6,886 bases of DNA from JACVRW01 sp034664105 (GCA_034664105.1 JAXDIH010000011.1:1-6886), one strand, 5' to 3'; numbered from the stretch's first letter, positions 1-6,752 are shown. Numbers and translations are program-made. The notes: generated by a model not told the origin, from the sequence alone.

Positions 1-174
1 CACGTAGATGCCGAGCCGCGCGGTCGCCTCGTCGGCCGCCGTGCCCCAGTGGCGCAGGACGGTCGCCAGGAAGTAAGCGCCTCCGGCCAGGCCCGCGAAG
101 AAGAAGTAGAACAGGATGTACCAGGTCCATCCCGGGTCGCCGGCGAAATGCTGCGCGTCGGCGACGAAGGTCAT
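1..174 (-). CDS. NrfD-family membrane subunit of formate dehydrogenase (5' part only)
   Basis: The first 58 codons of a gene that runs off the left window edge. The ATG at 174 overlaps the TGA of the beta-subunit gene (ATGA, 4 nt). A strong Shine-Dalgarno AGGAGG (190-185) lies 10 nt upstream, inside the beta gene, which fixes the start. After a short polar N-terminus ending in DPGWTW, a hydrophobic helix starts at about residue 19 and contains FYFFFAGLAGGAYFLA, the glycine-rich first helix typical of NrfD/PsrC proteins. These multi-spanning proteins pass electrons between a periplasmic iron-sulfur subunit and quinone, usually without heme. The position directly after a four-cluster beta subunit makes it the probable membrane anchor and quinone-reacting subunit, in the place held by cytochrome b556 (FdnI) in E. 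coli FDH-N. The family call rests on one helix and on context, so the missing part could alter it. Confidence 0.72.
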   Translation of the reverse strand, partial: MTFVADAQHFAGDPGWTWYILFYFFFAGLAGGAYFLATVLRHWGTAADEATARLGIYV

Positions 175-995
175 GCCTCTTCTCCCTCCTGTCGCCTGCG
201 CTCGCGCAGCGCGATCACGGTGCCGAGCAGGCCCAGGACCGCGGTGACCGCCGCCCCCAGGTACCCGCCGATGTTGTTGCGGCTCGGCAGGACGGCGTTG
301 GCGGCGTTCGGCAGGTTGTAGGCCTCCGGCTTGTCCATCAGCAGGAAGAAGGCGTTGAGCCCGCCGTAGACCTCGTCGTCGTGCCCGTAGAGGTTGGCCT
401 CCTTGAGGCCCTGCGCGTGCAACTGCTGCTCGCGCTTCTTCGCCCGCTTGCGCAGGTCGTCGAGCGGCCCGAACTGGATCGAGTCCGTTGGGCACGCCTT
501 CGCGCACGCCGGCTCGAGGCCGCCCTGGAGCCGGTCGTAGCAGAGCGTGCACTTGCGAGCGACGTCGCGCTCCTCGTCGATGTCGATCACGTCGTAGGGG
601 CAGGCCGCGATGCAGTCGCGGCAGCCGTTGCACACGTCCTCCTGGATGAAGACCGTGTCGAACTCCGTGCGGATGATCGCGCCGGTCGGGCAGACCTCCA
701 GGCAGCTGGCGTGCTGGCAGTGCTTGCAGACGTCCGACATGAGCAGGAACGCCTTGCCGTCGCCCGGGCTCATCGTCTCGTCGGGGACGTTGTCGATGAA
801 CTGGACGTGGCGCCAGTTGGAGCCGTTCAGCTCCCCGGTGTTGTCCAGGCTCTTGCCGAGGAACCCGAACTCGTGCTCGTCCTCCGGCAGCTGGTTCCAC
901 TCCTTGCACGCGACCTCGCATGCCTTGCAGCCGATGCAGACGCTCGTGTCGGTGAAGAACCCGTACGCCTTGCCCGGAGTGATCTCGGTAGCCAT
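171..995 (-). CDS. fdnH: Formate dehydrogenase iron-sulfur (beta) subunit
   Basis: A 274-residue ferredoxin-like electron-transfer subunit. Sixteen cysteines form four complete 4Fe-4S motifs: C20/23/26/30, C90/93/98/102, C122/125/128/132, and C149/152 with C164/168. These form the wire that carries electrons from the catalytic subunit to the membrane. The start ACIGCKAC-like box (SVCIGCKACEVACKEW) is close to E. coli FdnH/FdoH. A single hydrophobic helix at about 242-263 followed by a basic tail (RERRR) matches the C-terminal membrane anchor of FDH-N beta subunits. There is no signal peptide, so it is probably exported folded with the Tat-signal-bearing alpha subunit. The ATG at 995 lies 2 nt after the fdhE stop. 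Its Shine-Dalgarno is modest (GGGG about 8-9 nt upstream), so it probably depends on coupling. The stop overlaps the NrfD start. The name follows the E. coli FDH-N convention; a related NrfD-linked oxidoreductase beta subunit is the alternative. Confidence 0.93.
   Translation of the reverse strand: MATEITPGKAYGFFTDTSVCIGCKACEVACKEWNQLPEDEHEFGFLGKSLDNTGELNGSNWRHVQFIDNVPDETMSPGDGKAFLLMSDVCKHCQHASCLEVCPTGAIIRTEFDTVFIQEDVCNGCRDCIAACPYDVIDIDEERDVARKCTLCYDRLQGGLEPACAKACPTDSIQFGPLDDLRKRAKKREQQLHAQGLKEANLYGHDDEVYGGLNAFFLLMDKPEAYNLPNAANAVLPSRNNIGGYLGAAVTAVLGLLGTVIALRERRRQEGEEA
175..190 (-). promoter_or_regulatory. Strong ribosome binding site for the NrfD gene
   Basis: AGGAGGGAGAAGAGGC immediately precedes the ATG at 174 on the minus strand. 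It also encodes the last residues of the beta subunit (QEGEEA). Together with the ATGA stop/start overlap it points to translational coupling and decides the start of the membrane subunit. Confidence 0.75.
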
Positions 996-997
996 GT

Positions 998-1858
998 CTA
1001 GAACCCCATTAGGTTCGGAGTCACTTTCGTCAGCCCCTGGTCCGCGGCGTGCAGGTCGAGCGGGATTGCCACCAGCTCGTCGACCTCGGGTACGGCGCGC
1101 TCGTCGCGCGCCATGTCGACCTCGATCAGGTAGCGGTCGCAGGTGGAGCAGCCCGCGATGCGCAGCTGCGGGAACACGGGGTCGGCGTGGTCCTCGCCGT
1201 TGCCGTTGCCGTTGCCCGACACCGGCCCCTCCAGGCGCTCCGCGAAGACCTGGAGCTTGTCCTCACCGCCCTCGGCGCACGCGGGACAGATGCTGCGCGA
1301 GCAGCTCCAGCTCGCCCCACAGCGCGAGCAGAGCAGGCTGCGCGATCCGCTCACGAGCGGGTCACCGGAGGAGGCGAGGCAGGAGAGCTGGGGCAGGCCG
1401 CCGCAGCGCTCGCACAGCTCTTCGCCCTGCTCGGGGGTGCAGGCGGCGCCCGCCCGCTCTCCCAGCCCCTCCAGCACCGGGCCGAGCGCCGCGCGCGCCA
1501 GGTAGCGGTCCACCGGGTCGAGCTCCGCACCCGTGAGCCAGCCGGCCAGGGCGCCCGCGGAGGCGCCGTCCCCGAGCCGGCTCTCGGCGGCCGCGGCGAG
1601 CGTCGCGGGGCCGGCGGCCACGGTCGCCTCGACCACCGCCGGCAGGATCCACGCGGTCGCCCACGGCGACAGCTCCTCTGGATCGGACGGGCTCTTGGCC
1701 GCGCTGCGCCACGCGGCCTCCTGAACCGGCAGGAGCGCGAGGTAGAGGGTCAGCACGTCGGCGGCGAACGGGTAGCGGTTGCGCAGCTCCTCGGCGCGCA
1801 GCCGGCGCCCTGCCCACGGGCTGGTCACGGCCTCCATCGGGGCGGGCCCGGCGCTCAC
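998..1858 (-). CDS. fdhE: Formate dehydrogenase accessory protein FdhE
   Basis: A 286-residue protein with four CxxC pairs (C149/152, C177/180, C191/194, C237/240) in an otherwise alanine-rich helical chain. The C-terminus DQGLTKVTPNLMGF resembles the conserved end of FdhE. In E. coli, FdhE is a cytoplasmic iron-binding, rubredoxin-like protein that interacts with the FDH catalytic subunit and is needed for active enzyme. I prefer the GTG at 1858: it forms a GTGA overlap with the alpha-subunit TGA, and GGAG (at about 1866-1863) sits 5 nt upstream. The ATG at 1837 would give 279 residues but has no ribosome binding site. The reading frame stays open upstream to 2086, but only as an antisense-like shadow of the alpha gene. 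A Gly-Asn run (215-221) sits in the loop before the last CxxC. Its position between the alpha and beta genes is unusual; in E. coli it follows the structural genes. Confidence 0.88.
   Translation of the reverse strand: MSAGPAPMEAVTSPWAGRRLRAEELRNRYPFAADVLTLYLALLPVQEAAWRSAAKSPSDPEELSPWATAWILPAVVEATVAAGPATLAAAAESRLGDGASAGALAGWLTGAELDPVDRYLARAALGPVLEGLGERAGAACTPEQGEELCERCGGLPQLSCLASSGDPLVSGSRSLLCSRCGASWSCSRSICPACAEGGEDKLQVFAERLEGPVSGNGNGNGEDHADPVFPQLRIAGCSTCDRYLIEVDMARDERAVPEVDELVAIPLDLHAADQGLTKVTPNLMGF
1197..1216 (-). repeat. Hexanucleotide microsatellite inside fdhE
   Basis: CCGTTG is repeated three times on the plus strand, plus a partial copy. On the coding strand it encodes a short alternating Gly-Asn run (FdhE residues about 215-221). 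The unit is 6 nt, so gain or loss of copies keeps the reading frame. It lies in a probable surface loop between the third and fourth CxxC pairs. Confidence 0.7.
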
Positions 1859-4800
1859 ATCTTCTCCATGTTCACGAGGAAGGACTTGAACTCCGGGGTG
1901 CGGACGGTGGCGTCGCCGACGAACGGCGTGAGGGCGTTCGCAAGCCAGTGGTCCCCGGTCTTGATGCCCACGTAGCCCCAGTGGATCGGGATGCCGATGT
2001 GGAACGTCTTGCGCCCGTCGATATCGAGCGCGCCGAGCCGCTTGGTGGTCAGGGCGCGCACCTCGATCTTGCCTCGCTTCGACCACACCCGAACCATGTC
2101 GCCGGTCTTGATCCCCTTCTCGCGCGCGAGCTCCTCCGGGATCTCGACGAAGGCCTCGGGCTGGAGTTGGACCAGGCGCTCGACGTGCTGCGTGACGTAG
2201 TGCTCGTGCTCGGTGAGCCGGTAGGTGGTGCCGATGTAGGGGAACTCGTCGACCTTGCCGAAGCGGTTGGGCCGCCCGGCCGCCTCGTCGTAGTAGAACG
2301 TCGCCGGCGAGGTCGAGACCGCGGGGTGCAGCGGGTTCTCCACGGGCGACTCGACCGGCTCGTAGTGCTCCGGGAAGGGCCCGTCGGCGAGTCCGTTAGA
2401 GAACAGGCGGCCGGTGCCCTCGCCGGTCATGATGAACGGGAGCGGTGACGCCGGGTCGCTGGGGTCGGCGTCGGGCGGGTAGTCGGGCACGTCGCCGACC
2501 CAGAGCTTCTGCGCCGGGTCCCATTCGATGCCGGGACGGCTGGGGTCCCAGGGCTTGCCGGCGGGGTCGGCCGAGGCACGGTTGTAGAGCACCCGGCGGT
2601 TCAGCGGCCAGCACCAAGCCCACTCCGGGTAGTAGTCCATGCCCGTGGGGTCGTTGCGCTTGGGGTCCTGCACGCCCTTGCGCCGCTCCATCATGTTCCC
2701 GCTCTCGGGATACGAGCCCGCCAAGATCCAGTTGCCCGCGCTGGTGCTGCCGTCGTCGGTCAGGTCGGCGAACGTCTCGAGGCGCTTGCCCGTCTTCAGG
2801 TCCTTCCCGTTGACCTCCTTGGCGATCTCCTCGAACTCCGGCCTCTTTGGATCGCGGTAGGGGAAGGTCAGGTCCATCACGGGGTCCGGGAACTTCCCGC
2901 CCTCGCGCTTGTAGAGCTCGCGCACGCGCAGGAACAGCTCGGCCAGGATCCAGTGGTCGTGCCGGGACTCGTGCTGCGGAGGCAGTACCTGGTCCTTCCA
3001 CTGCAGCCAGCGCCCGCTGTTGGTGAACGATCCGGCCTTCTCGATCCAGTGCGTGGCCGGCAGGACGAACACCTCGGTCTTGATCTTCGCCGGATCCGCG
3101 CCGGGGGCGTGCCAGAACTCCGAGCTGGTGGTGGGCAGGGAGTCCATGACGCACAGCCACTTCAACTTGCCGAGCGCTTCCTGCACCTGGTTCGCGTCCG
3201 GCCCGATGCTGGACGCGGTCATCCCGCTCAGCATCACGCCCTCCATCTTGCCCTGGAGGGCCTGGTCGAAGATGGTGATCCACGAGGCGTTGCCGGCCGG
3301 CTTGGGAAGATGGTCGAAGGCGTACTCGTTCTCCTTCGTGGCCTTGTCCCCGTACCAGGTCTTGAGCAGGCTGACCAGGAACTTGCCGTAGTTCGTCCCG
3401 AAGTAGTTGAGGGCGTTGGGATGGGCCTTCTTGGGCGCGCTCTCCTCGAAGTAGTCCGCGACGGTGCGCTGGCCCGGCGCCGGGACCTTGAGGTAGCCGG
3501 GCAGGACCTCCCACGAGATCGCGTTGTCGGTGTTGCCCTGGATGTTCGCGTGGCCGCGCTCGGCGTTCATCCCTCCACCGGGCCGGCCGATGTTGCCGAG
3601 CAGCAGCTGGAGCACCGCCCCGGCGCGGATCATCTGCGACCCGGTGGTGTGGTGCGTCAGGCCCACGGCGTAGACCTGCGTCATCACCTTGTCGGGCCGG
3701 CCCATCTCCCCGATCTGCTTGGCGACGGCGAGGAACTGCTCGCGCGGGATCCCCGTGATGCGCTCGACCATCTCGGGCGTGTAGCGCTCGTAGTGCTTGC
3801 GCATCAGGTTCATGACCGAGCGCGGGTGGTTGATGTCGAGGCGGGCGAGGGTCTCGCTCGGGCCGGCGCTCCAGGTCAGTCCCGTAGCGGCCTTCGCGCC
3901 CTTGCCGAGCCCCTTGGGGGACTGCTTGCCGTTCGTACCGCTCCCGGCCGCCGCCTCGTACGTCCAGGTCGTGGCGTCGTACTGGCGCGTCTCGGCATCG
4001 AAGCCGTTGAACATCCCTTCCTTGAACGAGTAGGCCTTGTCCACGACGAACGCGGCGTTCGTGTACTCGCGCACGTACTCGTCATGGAAGAGGTCGTTCT
4101 GCAGGACGTAGTTGATGAGTCCGCCGAAGAAGGCCGCGTCCGTGCCGGTCCGGATGCGCAGATGCGTGTCGCAGACCGCCGACGTCCGAGTGAAGCGCGG
4201 GTCGACGTGGATCAGCTTGGCCCCGCGCTCGACCTTCGCCTTCATGAACCACCTGAAGCCCACTGGATGCGCCTCGGCCGGGTTGCCGCCGTTGATCAGG
4301 ATCAGGTCGGCGTGGCGGATGTCCCGCCAATGGTTCGTCATCGCCCCCCTCCCGAACGTGGCGGCCAAACTGGCCACCGTGGGGCCGTGTCACACCCTCG
4401 CTTGTTGCTCCAGGTAGACGAGCCCCAGACCGCGCATCAGCTTGCTGGCGAGGTAGCCCTCCTCGTTGCTGAACGCGGCGCCTCCGGCGAAGGCCAGGCC
4501 TTCTACCCGGTTCACGACGTTGCCGTCGTCGTCCTTGGCCACGAAGGTGCGGTCGCGCGCGTCCTTGATCTTGCGCGCGAGCTTGCCGAGCACGAAGTCC
4601 CATGAGACACGCTTGAACTCGCTCGCCCCGGGCGCCCGGTAGAGCGGATGCTCGAACCGGCGGCGCGACACCGCAAGCTCCATCGAGGTCGCGCCCTTGG
4701 GGCACAGCGTCCCCTCGTTGACCGGGCTGTCGGGGTTGCCCTCGATCTGGAGCAGCTCGGTGGAGCCCTTGCCGTTGCTGCGGGTGTAGGCGAGCAGCGA

Positions 4801-4974
4801 GCAGCCGACGGCGCAGTAGGGGCAGACCGAATGGGACACCTTGGCGCCCGCGATGCGCAACCCCTGCTCGACCGTGCGCGCCTCCGCCACTTCGAAGCCG
4901 AGAGCCGAGACGCCGAGGGTGGCCGCTCCCGCGGCCCCGACCTTCATGAAGTCGCGTCGGGTGAAGTCCGTCAT
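1855..4974 (-). CDS. fdnG: Selenocysteine-containing formate dehydrogenase, catalytic (alpha) subunit
   Basis: A 1039-residue molybdopterin oxidoreductase that converts formate to CO2. The in-frame TGA at 4392-4390 encodes selenocysteine 195. Without recoding the gene appears as two ORFs (4974-4390 and 4377-1855). The N-terminus has a Tat signal, R6-R7-D-F-M-K, then a hydrophobic stretch and a probable cleavage site after A30-E-A32, so the enzyme acts outside the cytoplasmic membrane. C51, C54, C58 and C91 (the last in LCPKG) bind one 4Fe-4S cluster; K93 follows the family pattern. ARV-Sec-HGPTVASLA matches the FDH-N active site, with H196 next to Sec as in E. coli FdnG (Sec196, His197, about 1015 residues). 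Blocks such as GNIGRPGGG and the GRLFSN region match bis-MGD enzymes. Residues about 341-370 look like a small insertion rich in Gly, Lys and Ala. It is the first gene of the operon. AAGAGGG abuts the ATG, which is unusually close for a Shine-Dalgarno, but an in-frame TAA six codons upstream excludes an earlier start. Confidence 0.96.
4360..4378 (-). promoter_or_regulatory. Bacterial SECIS hairpin for UGA recoding
   Basis: On the mRNA strand, 11 nt after the UGA, GGUGGCC pairs with GGCCGCC (7 bp, one U-G wobble) around the loop AGUUU. The loop G and U are the 20th and 21st nucleotides after the UGA (4370, 4369). As I recall it, this is the same spacing as the SelB-contacting GU in the E. coli fdhF SECIS. 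The hairpin lies within the coding sequence (T-V-A-S-L-A-A). The unpaired bulge U in the 5' arm of the E. coli element is not evident; the third pair is a U-G wobble instead. Position and shape are read from the sequence; binding by the neighbouring SelB is inferred. Confidence 0.88.
4390..4392 (-). other. Selenocysteine codon (in-frame UGA)
   Basis: The TGA at codon 195 of the alpha subunit sits in the context A-R-V-(UGA)-H-G-P-T. This is the position where FDH-N enzymes carry Sec, or Cys in non-selenium homologues. Conserved protein continues in the same frame on both sides, a SECIS-like hairpin follows at the right distance, and selB is the adjacent gene. These three facts together exclude a simple nonsense mutation. 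Confidence 0.96.
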
Positions 4975-5023
4975 CCCTCTTACGGCGCCTTATGCCCAGA
5001 ACCGGGCGAATCCAGACCTTGCT

Positions 5024-5029
5024 TATGAT
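5024..5029 (+). promoter_or_regulatory. Possible -10 element for selB
   Basis: TATGAT matches the sigma-70 -10 consensus at five of six positions and stands out in this GC-rich region. It would place transcription start near 5036 and give a leader of about 25 nt. No recognisable -35 lies 16-18 nt upstream, so the call is tentative. Confidence 0.3.
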
Positions 5030-5037
5030 CGACAGCG

Positions 5038-5058
5038 GGAGTCCAGCCGGAGTCCAGC
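5038..5058 (+). repeat. Tandem 10-bp direct repeat before selB
   Basis: GGAGTCCAGC occurs at 5038-5047 and again at 5049-5058, one base apart (period 11, about one helical turn). The second copy supplies the GGAG that is the best Shine-Dalgarno for the selB GTG start (9 nt spacing). It could be an operator, a duplicated ribosome binding site, or a chance duplication. Confidence 0.6.
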
Positions 5059-5061
5059 TCG

Positions 5062-6582
5062 GTGAAGCGGTCGCCACCACAGCCCAGCAGCAACCACGGC
5101 CCGCTCACGCTCGGCACGGCGGGCCACGTGGACCACGGCAAGACGGCTCTGGTGCGTGCGCTCACCGGGGTCGACACGGACCGGCTCAAGGAGGAGAAGG
5201 AGCGCGGGCTGTCGATCGTGCTCGGCTACGCGCCGCTCCGGCTGCCGTCCGGGCGGCAGCTCTCCGTGGTGGACGTCCCCGGGCACGAGCGTTTCGTGCG
5301 CACGATGGTCGCCGGCGCCACCGGGATCGACCTCTTCCTGCTCTGCGTCGCCGCGGACGACGGGGTCATGCCGCAGACGCGCGAGCACGTCGCGGTGCTG
5401 CGCGCCCTCGGTTTGAAGCGCGGCGTCGTGGCGATCACCAAGAGCGACCTGATCGAGCCAGAGCTGGCCATCGAGGAGGCCACGGAGCTGATGCCGGGCG
5501 TGGAGACCGTTCCGGTGGCCGCGCGGGAGGCCGAGGGCCTCGACCTGCTGCTGGCGGCGCTGGACCGCCAGGCCACGAGGGTGCCGGGACGCAGCCAGGC
5601 GGATGGTCCGGTACGCCTGCACATAGACCGGTCCTTCACGATCAAGGGCATCGGGACGATCGTCACCGGCACCCTGTGGTCGGGACGGCTGACCACCCGC
5701 GACAAGGTCCGCGTCCTGCCCCAGGGACGTGCGGCGCGGGTCCGCTCGATCCAGGTCCACGGAGCGCAGGTCGACGAGGCGCTGGCCGGCCAGCGCGTGG
5801 CGCTCGCGCTCGCCGGCGTCGGGCACCGCGAGGTGCGGCGGGGCGACGTCATCGGCGGCGAGGACTCGGACCTGCGCGCCGCCTACACGATGACGGCGAC
5901 CCTGGCCCTGGACCCGGGATCCCCCCCGCTCGACCGCGGTGCGCGGGTGCAGGTCCATCACGGCACGCGCGAGACGGCGGCGAGGATCAGCCCCTTGGAC
6001 GGCGACCGGGTGGAGCCGGGCACCCCGGTGGCCTGCCGCCTCAGGATGTGGCGGCCGCTGATCGCGTGCGCCGGCGACCGGCTGGTGCTGCGCCAGATCT
6101 CTCCGCCGACCACGATCGGCGGCGGCGAGGTGCTCGACCCGGCGCCGCCCAAGCGGCGCGCGCCGCGGCCAGCCGAGCCAGCCGCGCCTCGCCGCGACCA
6201 GCCGGCCCCGCTCGGCGAGCCTGAGCTGCGCCTGGCGGCGCTGCTGCAAGGCGACGGGGAGCAGCCGCGCGCGGACGGCGAATTGCAGGAGGCGGCTGGG
6301 CTCGAGGTGCCCGCGGCGGCCAGGGCCTGGCGCGCGCTGGAGCAGGCGGGGCTCGCCGTGCGGACCGGCCGCAACCTGCACTTCCATAGCGAGCCGCTCG
6401 AACGGCTGCGGGAGCGGGTGGTGGAGGCCTGCCGGCGCGATGGCAGCGTGACGATCGCCTCGGTGCGCGACGAGCTGGGCACCAGCCGCCGCTACGCGCA
6501 GGCGCTGGTCGAGCACCTCGACGCGCTCAAGGTGACCGTTCGGCGGGGCGACGAGCACGTGTTGCGCGCGACTCAGCGGTAG
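5062..6582 (+). CDS. selB: Selenocysteine-specific translation elongation factor SelB
   Basis: A 506-residue GTPase that carries Sec-tRNA(Sec) to the ribosome and binds the SECIS hairpin of the mRNA. The EF-Tu-like GTPase domain shows G1 GHVDHGKT (21-28), switch I KEEKERGLSIVLGYA (43-57), G3 DVPGHE (71-76) and G4 TKSD (126-129). Domain II carries GIGTIVTGT (196-204). Domain III runs from about 273 to 360. A Pro/Arg/Ala-rich linker (361-383) leads to a C-terminal region of about 120 residues, enough for two winged helices. The last (about 462-502, with RDELGTSRRYAQALVEHLD and RRGDEHVLR) matches the RNA-binding WH4 of known SelB. E. coli SelB is 614 residues with four winged helices, so this one is compact. 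The GTG start has GGAG 9 nt upstream and is followed by a short polar tail before the GTPase core. It is divergent from its probable client fdnG. The TAG stop overlaps a convergent gene remnant by 10 bp. Confidence 0.95.
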   Translation: MKRSPPQPSSNHGPLTLGTAGHVDHGKTALVRALTGVDTDRLKEEKERGLSIVLGYAPLRLPSGRQLSVVDVPGHERFVRTMVAGATGIDLFLLCVAADDGVMPQTREHVAVLRALGLKRGVVAITKSDLIEPELAIEEATELMPGVETVPVAAREAEGLDLLLAALDRQATRVPGRSQADGPVRLHIDRSFTIKGIGTIVTGTLWSGRLTTRDKVRVLPQGRAARVRSIQVHGAQVDEALAGQRVALALAGVGHREVRRGDVIGGEDSDLRAAYTMTATLALDPGSPPLDRGARVQVHHGTRETAARISPLDGDRVEPGTPVACRLRMWRPLIACAGDRLVLRQISPPTTIGGGEVLDPAPPKRRAPRPAEPAAPRRDQPAPLGEPELRLAALLQGDGEQPRADGELQEAAGLEVPAAARAWRALEQAGLAVRTGRNLHFHSEPLERLRERVVEACRRDGSVTIASVRDELGTSRRYAQALVEHLDALKVTVRRGDEHVLRATQR

Positions 6583-6752
6583 CCGGTCGGGTCCGCCGGG
6601 CGGCCGGGGTCCTGGACCTCGACCATGTAGCGCCAGCAGTCGGGCTGGGAGCCGTCGACGTCGGTGAACCCGTACTCGCGCGCCAGCCCACCCGAGGAGA
6701 ACGAGCCACCGTTGCGCCGGTGGACGTCCGGGTCGGCGGCCAAGGCGGCGAC
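6573..6752 (-). pseudogene. C-terminal remnant resembling a short-chain dehydrogenase/reductase
   Basis: The minus strand encodes a 59-residue stretch, VAALAADPDV to TGYR, ending in TGA at 6575-6573. The segments ALAADPDV, SSGGLAREYGFTDVDGSQPD and WRYMVEV resemble, from memory, the C-terminal end of an actinobacterial SDR-type oxidoreductase group. No Rossmann fold or YxxxK active site is present. Upstream of about 6752 the frame stays open to the window edge, but the protein no longer looks like SDR: it becomes a Ser/Ala/Arg/Thr mix that is antisense to a LysR-like coding stretch. The gene therefore seems to have lost its N-terminal part at a junction near 6750. The GTG at 6806 could start a 77-residue product, but this is probably not its natural start. 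The 3' end overlaps the selB stop by 10 bp, convergently. Confidence 0.5.

Larger units (their letters stand above)
4975..5061. promoter_or_regulatory. Divergent promoter region between fdnG and selB
   Basis: These 87 bp are the only sizeable non-coding stretch before 6583, and they must contain the start signals of both the formate dehydrogenase operon (leftward) and selB (rightward). The motif CTTATG occurs twice (4989-4994 and 5022-5027), 33 bp apart, about three helical turns. A 10-bp direct repeat lies next to selB. No convincing -35/-10 pair for the leftward operon and no sigma-54 motif could be found by eye. No tRNA or stable hairpin is visible. Confidence 0.55.

Noticed and set aside
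1859..2086. N-terminal extension of FdhE to position 2086
   Set aside because: The extension is an Arg-rich out-of-frame reading of the alpha gene. The GTG at 1858 has a GTGA overlap and a good Shine-Dalgarno.
4378..4392. Nonsense mutation or sequencing error splitting the formate dehydrogenase gene
   Set aside because: The TGA falls exactly at the Sec position of FDH-N, the frame and conservation continue without shift, a SECIS hairpin follows and selB is adjacent.
2953..4605. 550-codon plus-strand open frame opposite fdnG
   Set aside because: The composition is biased to Val, Leu, Arg, Asp and Gly, with no domain signal, and it lies entirely antisense to the alpha subunit.
5061..5078. SECIS-like regulatory hairpin at the selB start (GGTG pairing with CACC)
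   Set aside because: Only four base pairs around a 10-nt loop, expected by chance at this GC content, and no GU loop in SECIS context.
5212..5217. Ser in place of the usual switch I Thr in SelB (RGLSI)
   Set aside because: The change is conservative, and Ser occurs at this site in other SelB proteins as I recall, so it is not evidence of inactivity.
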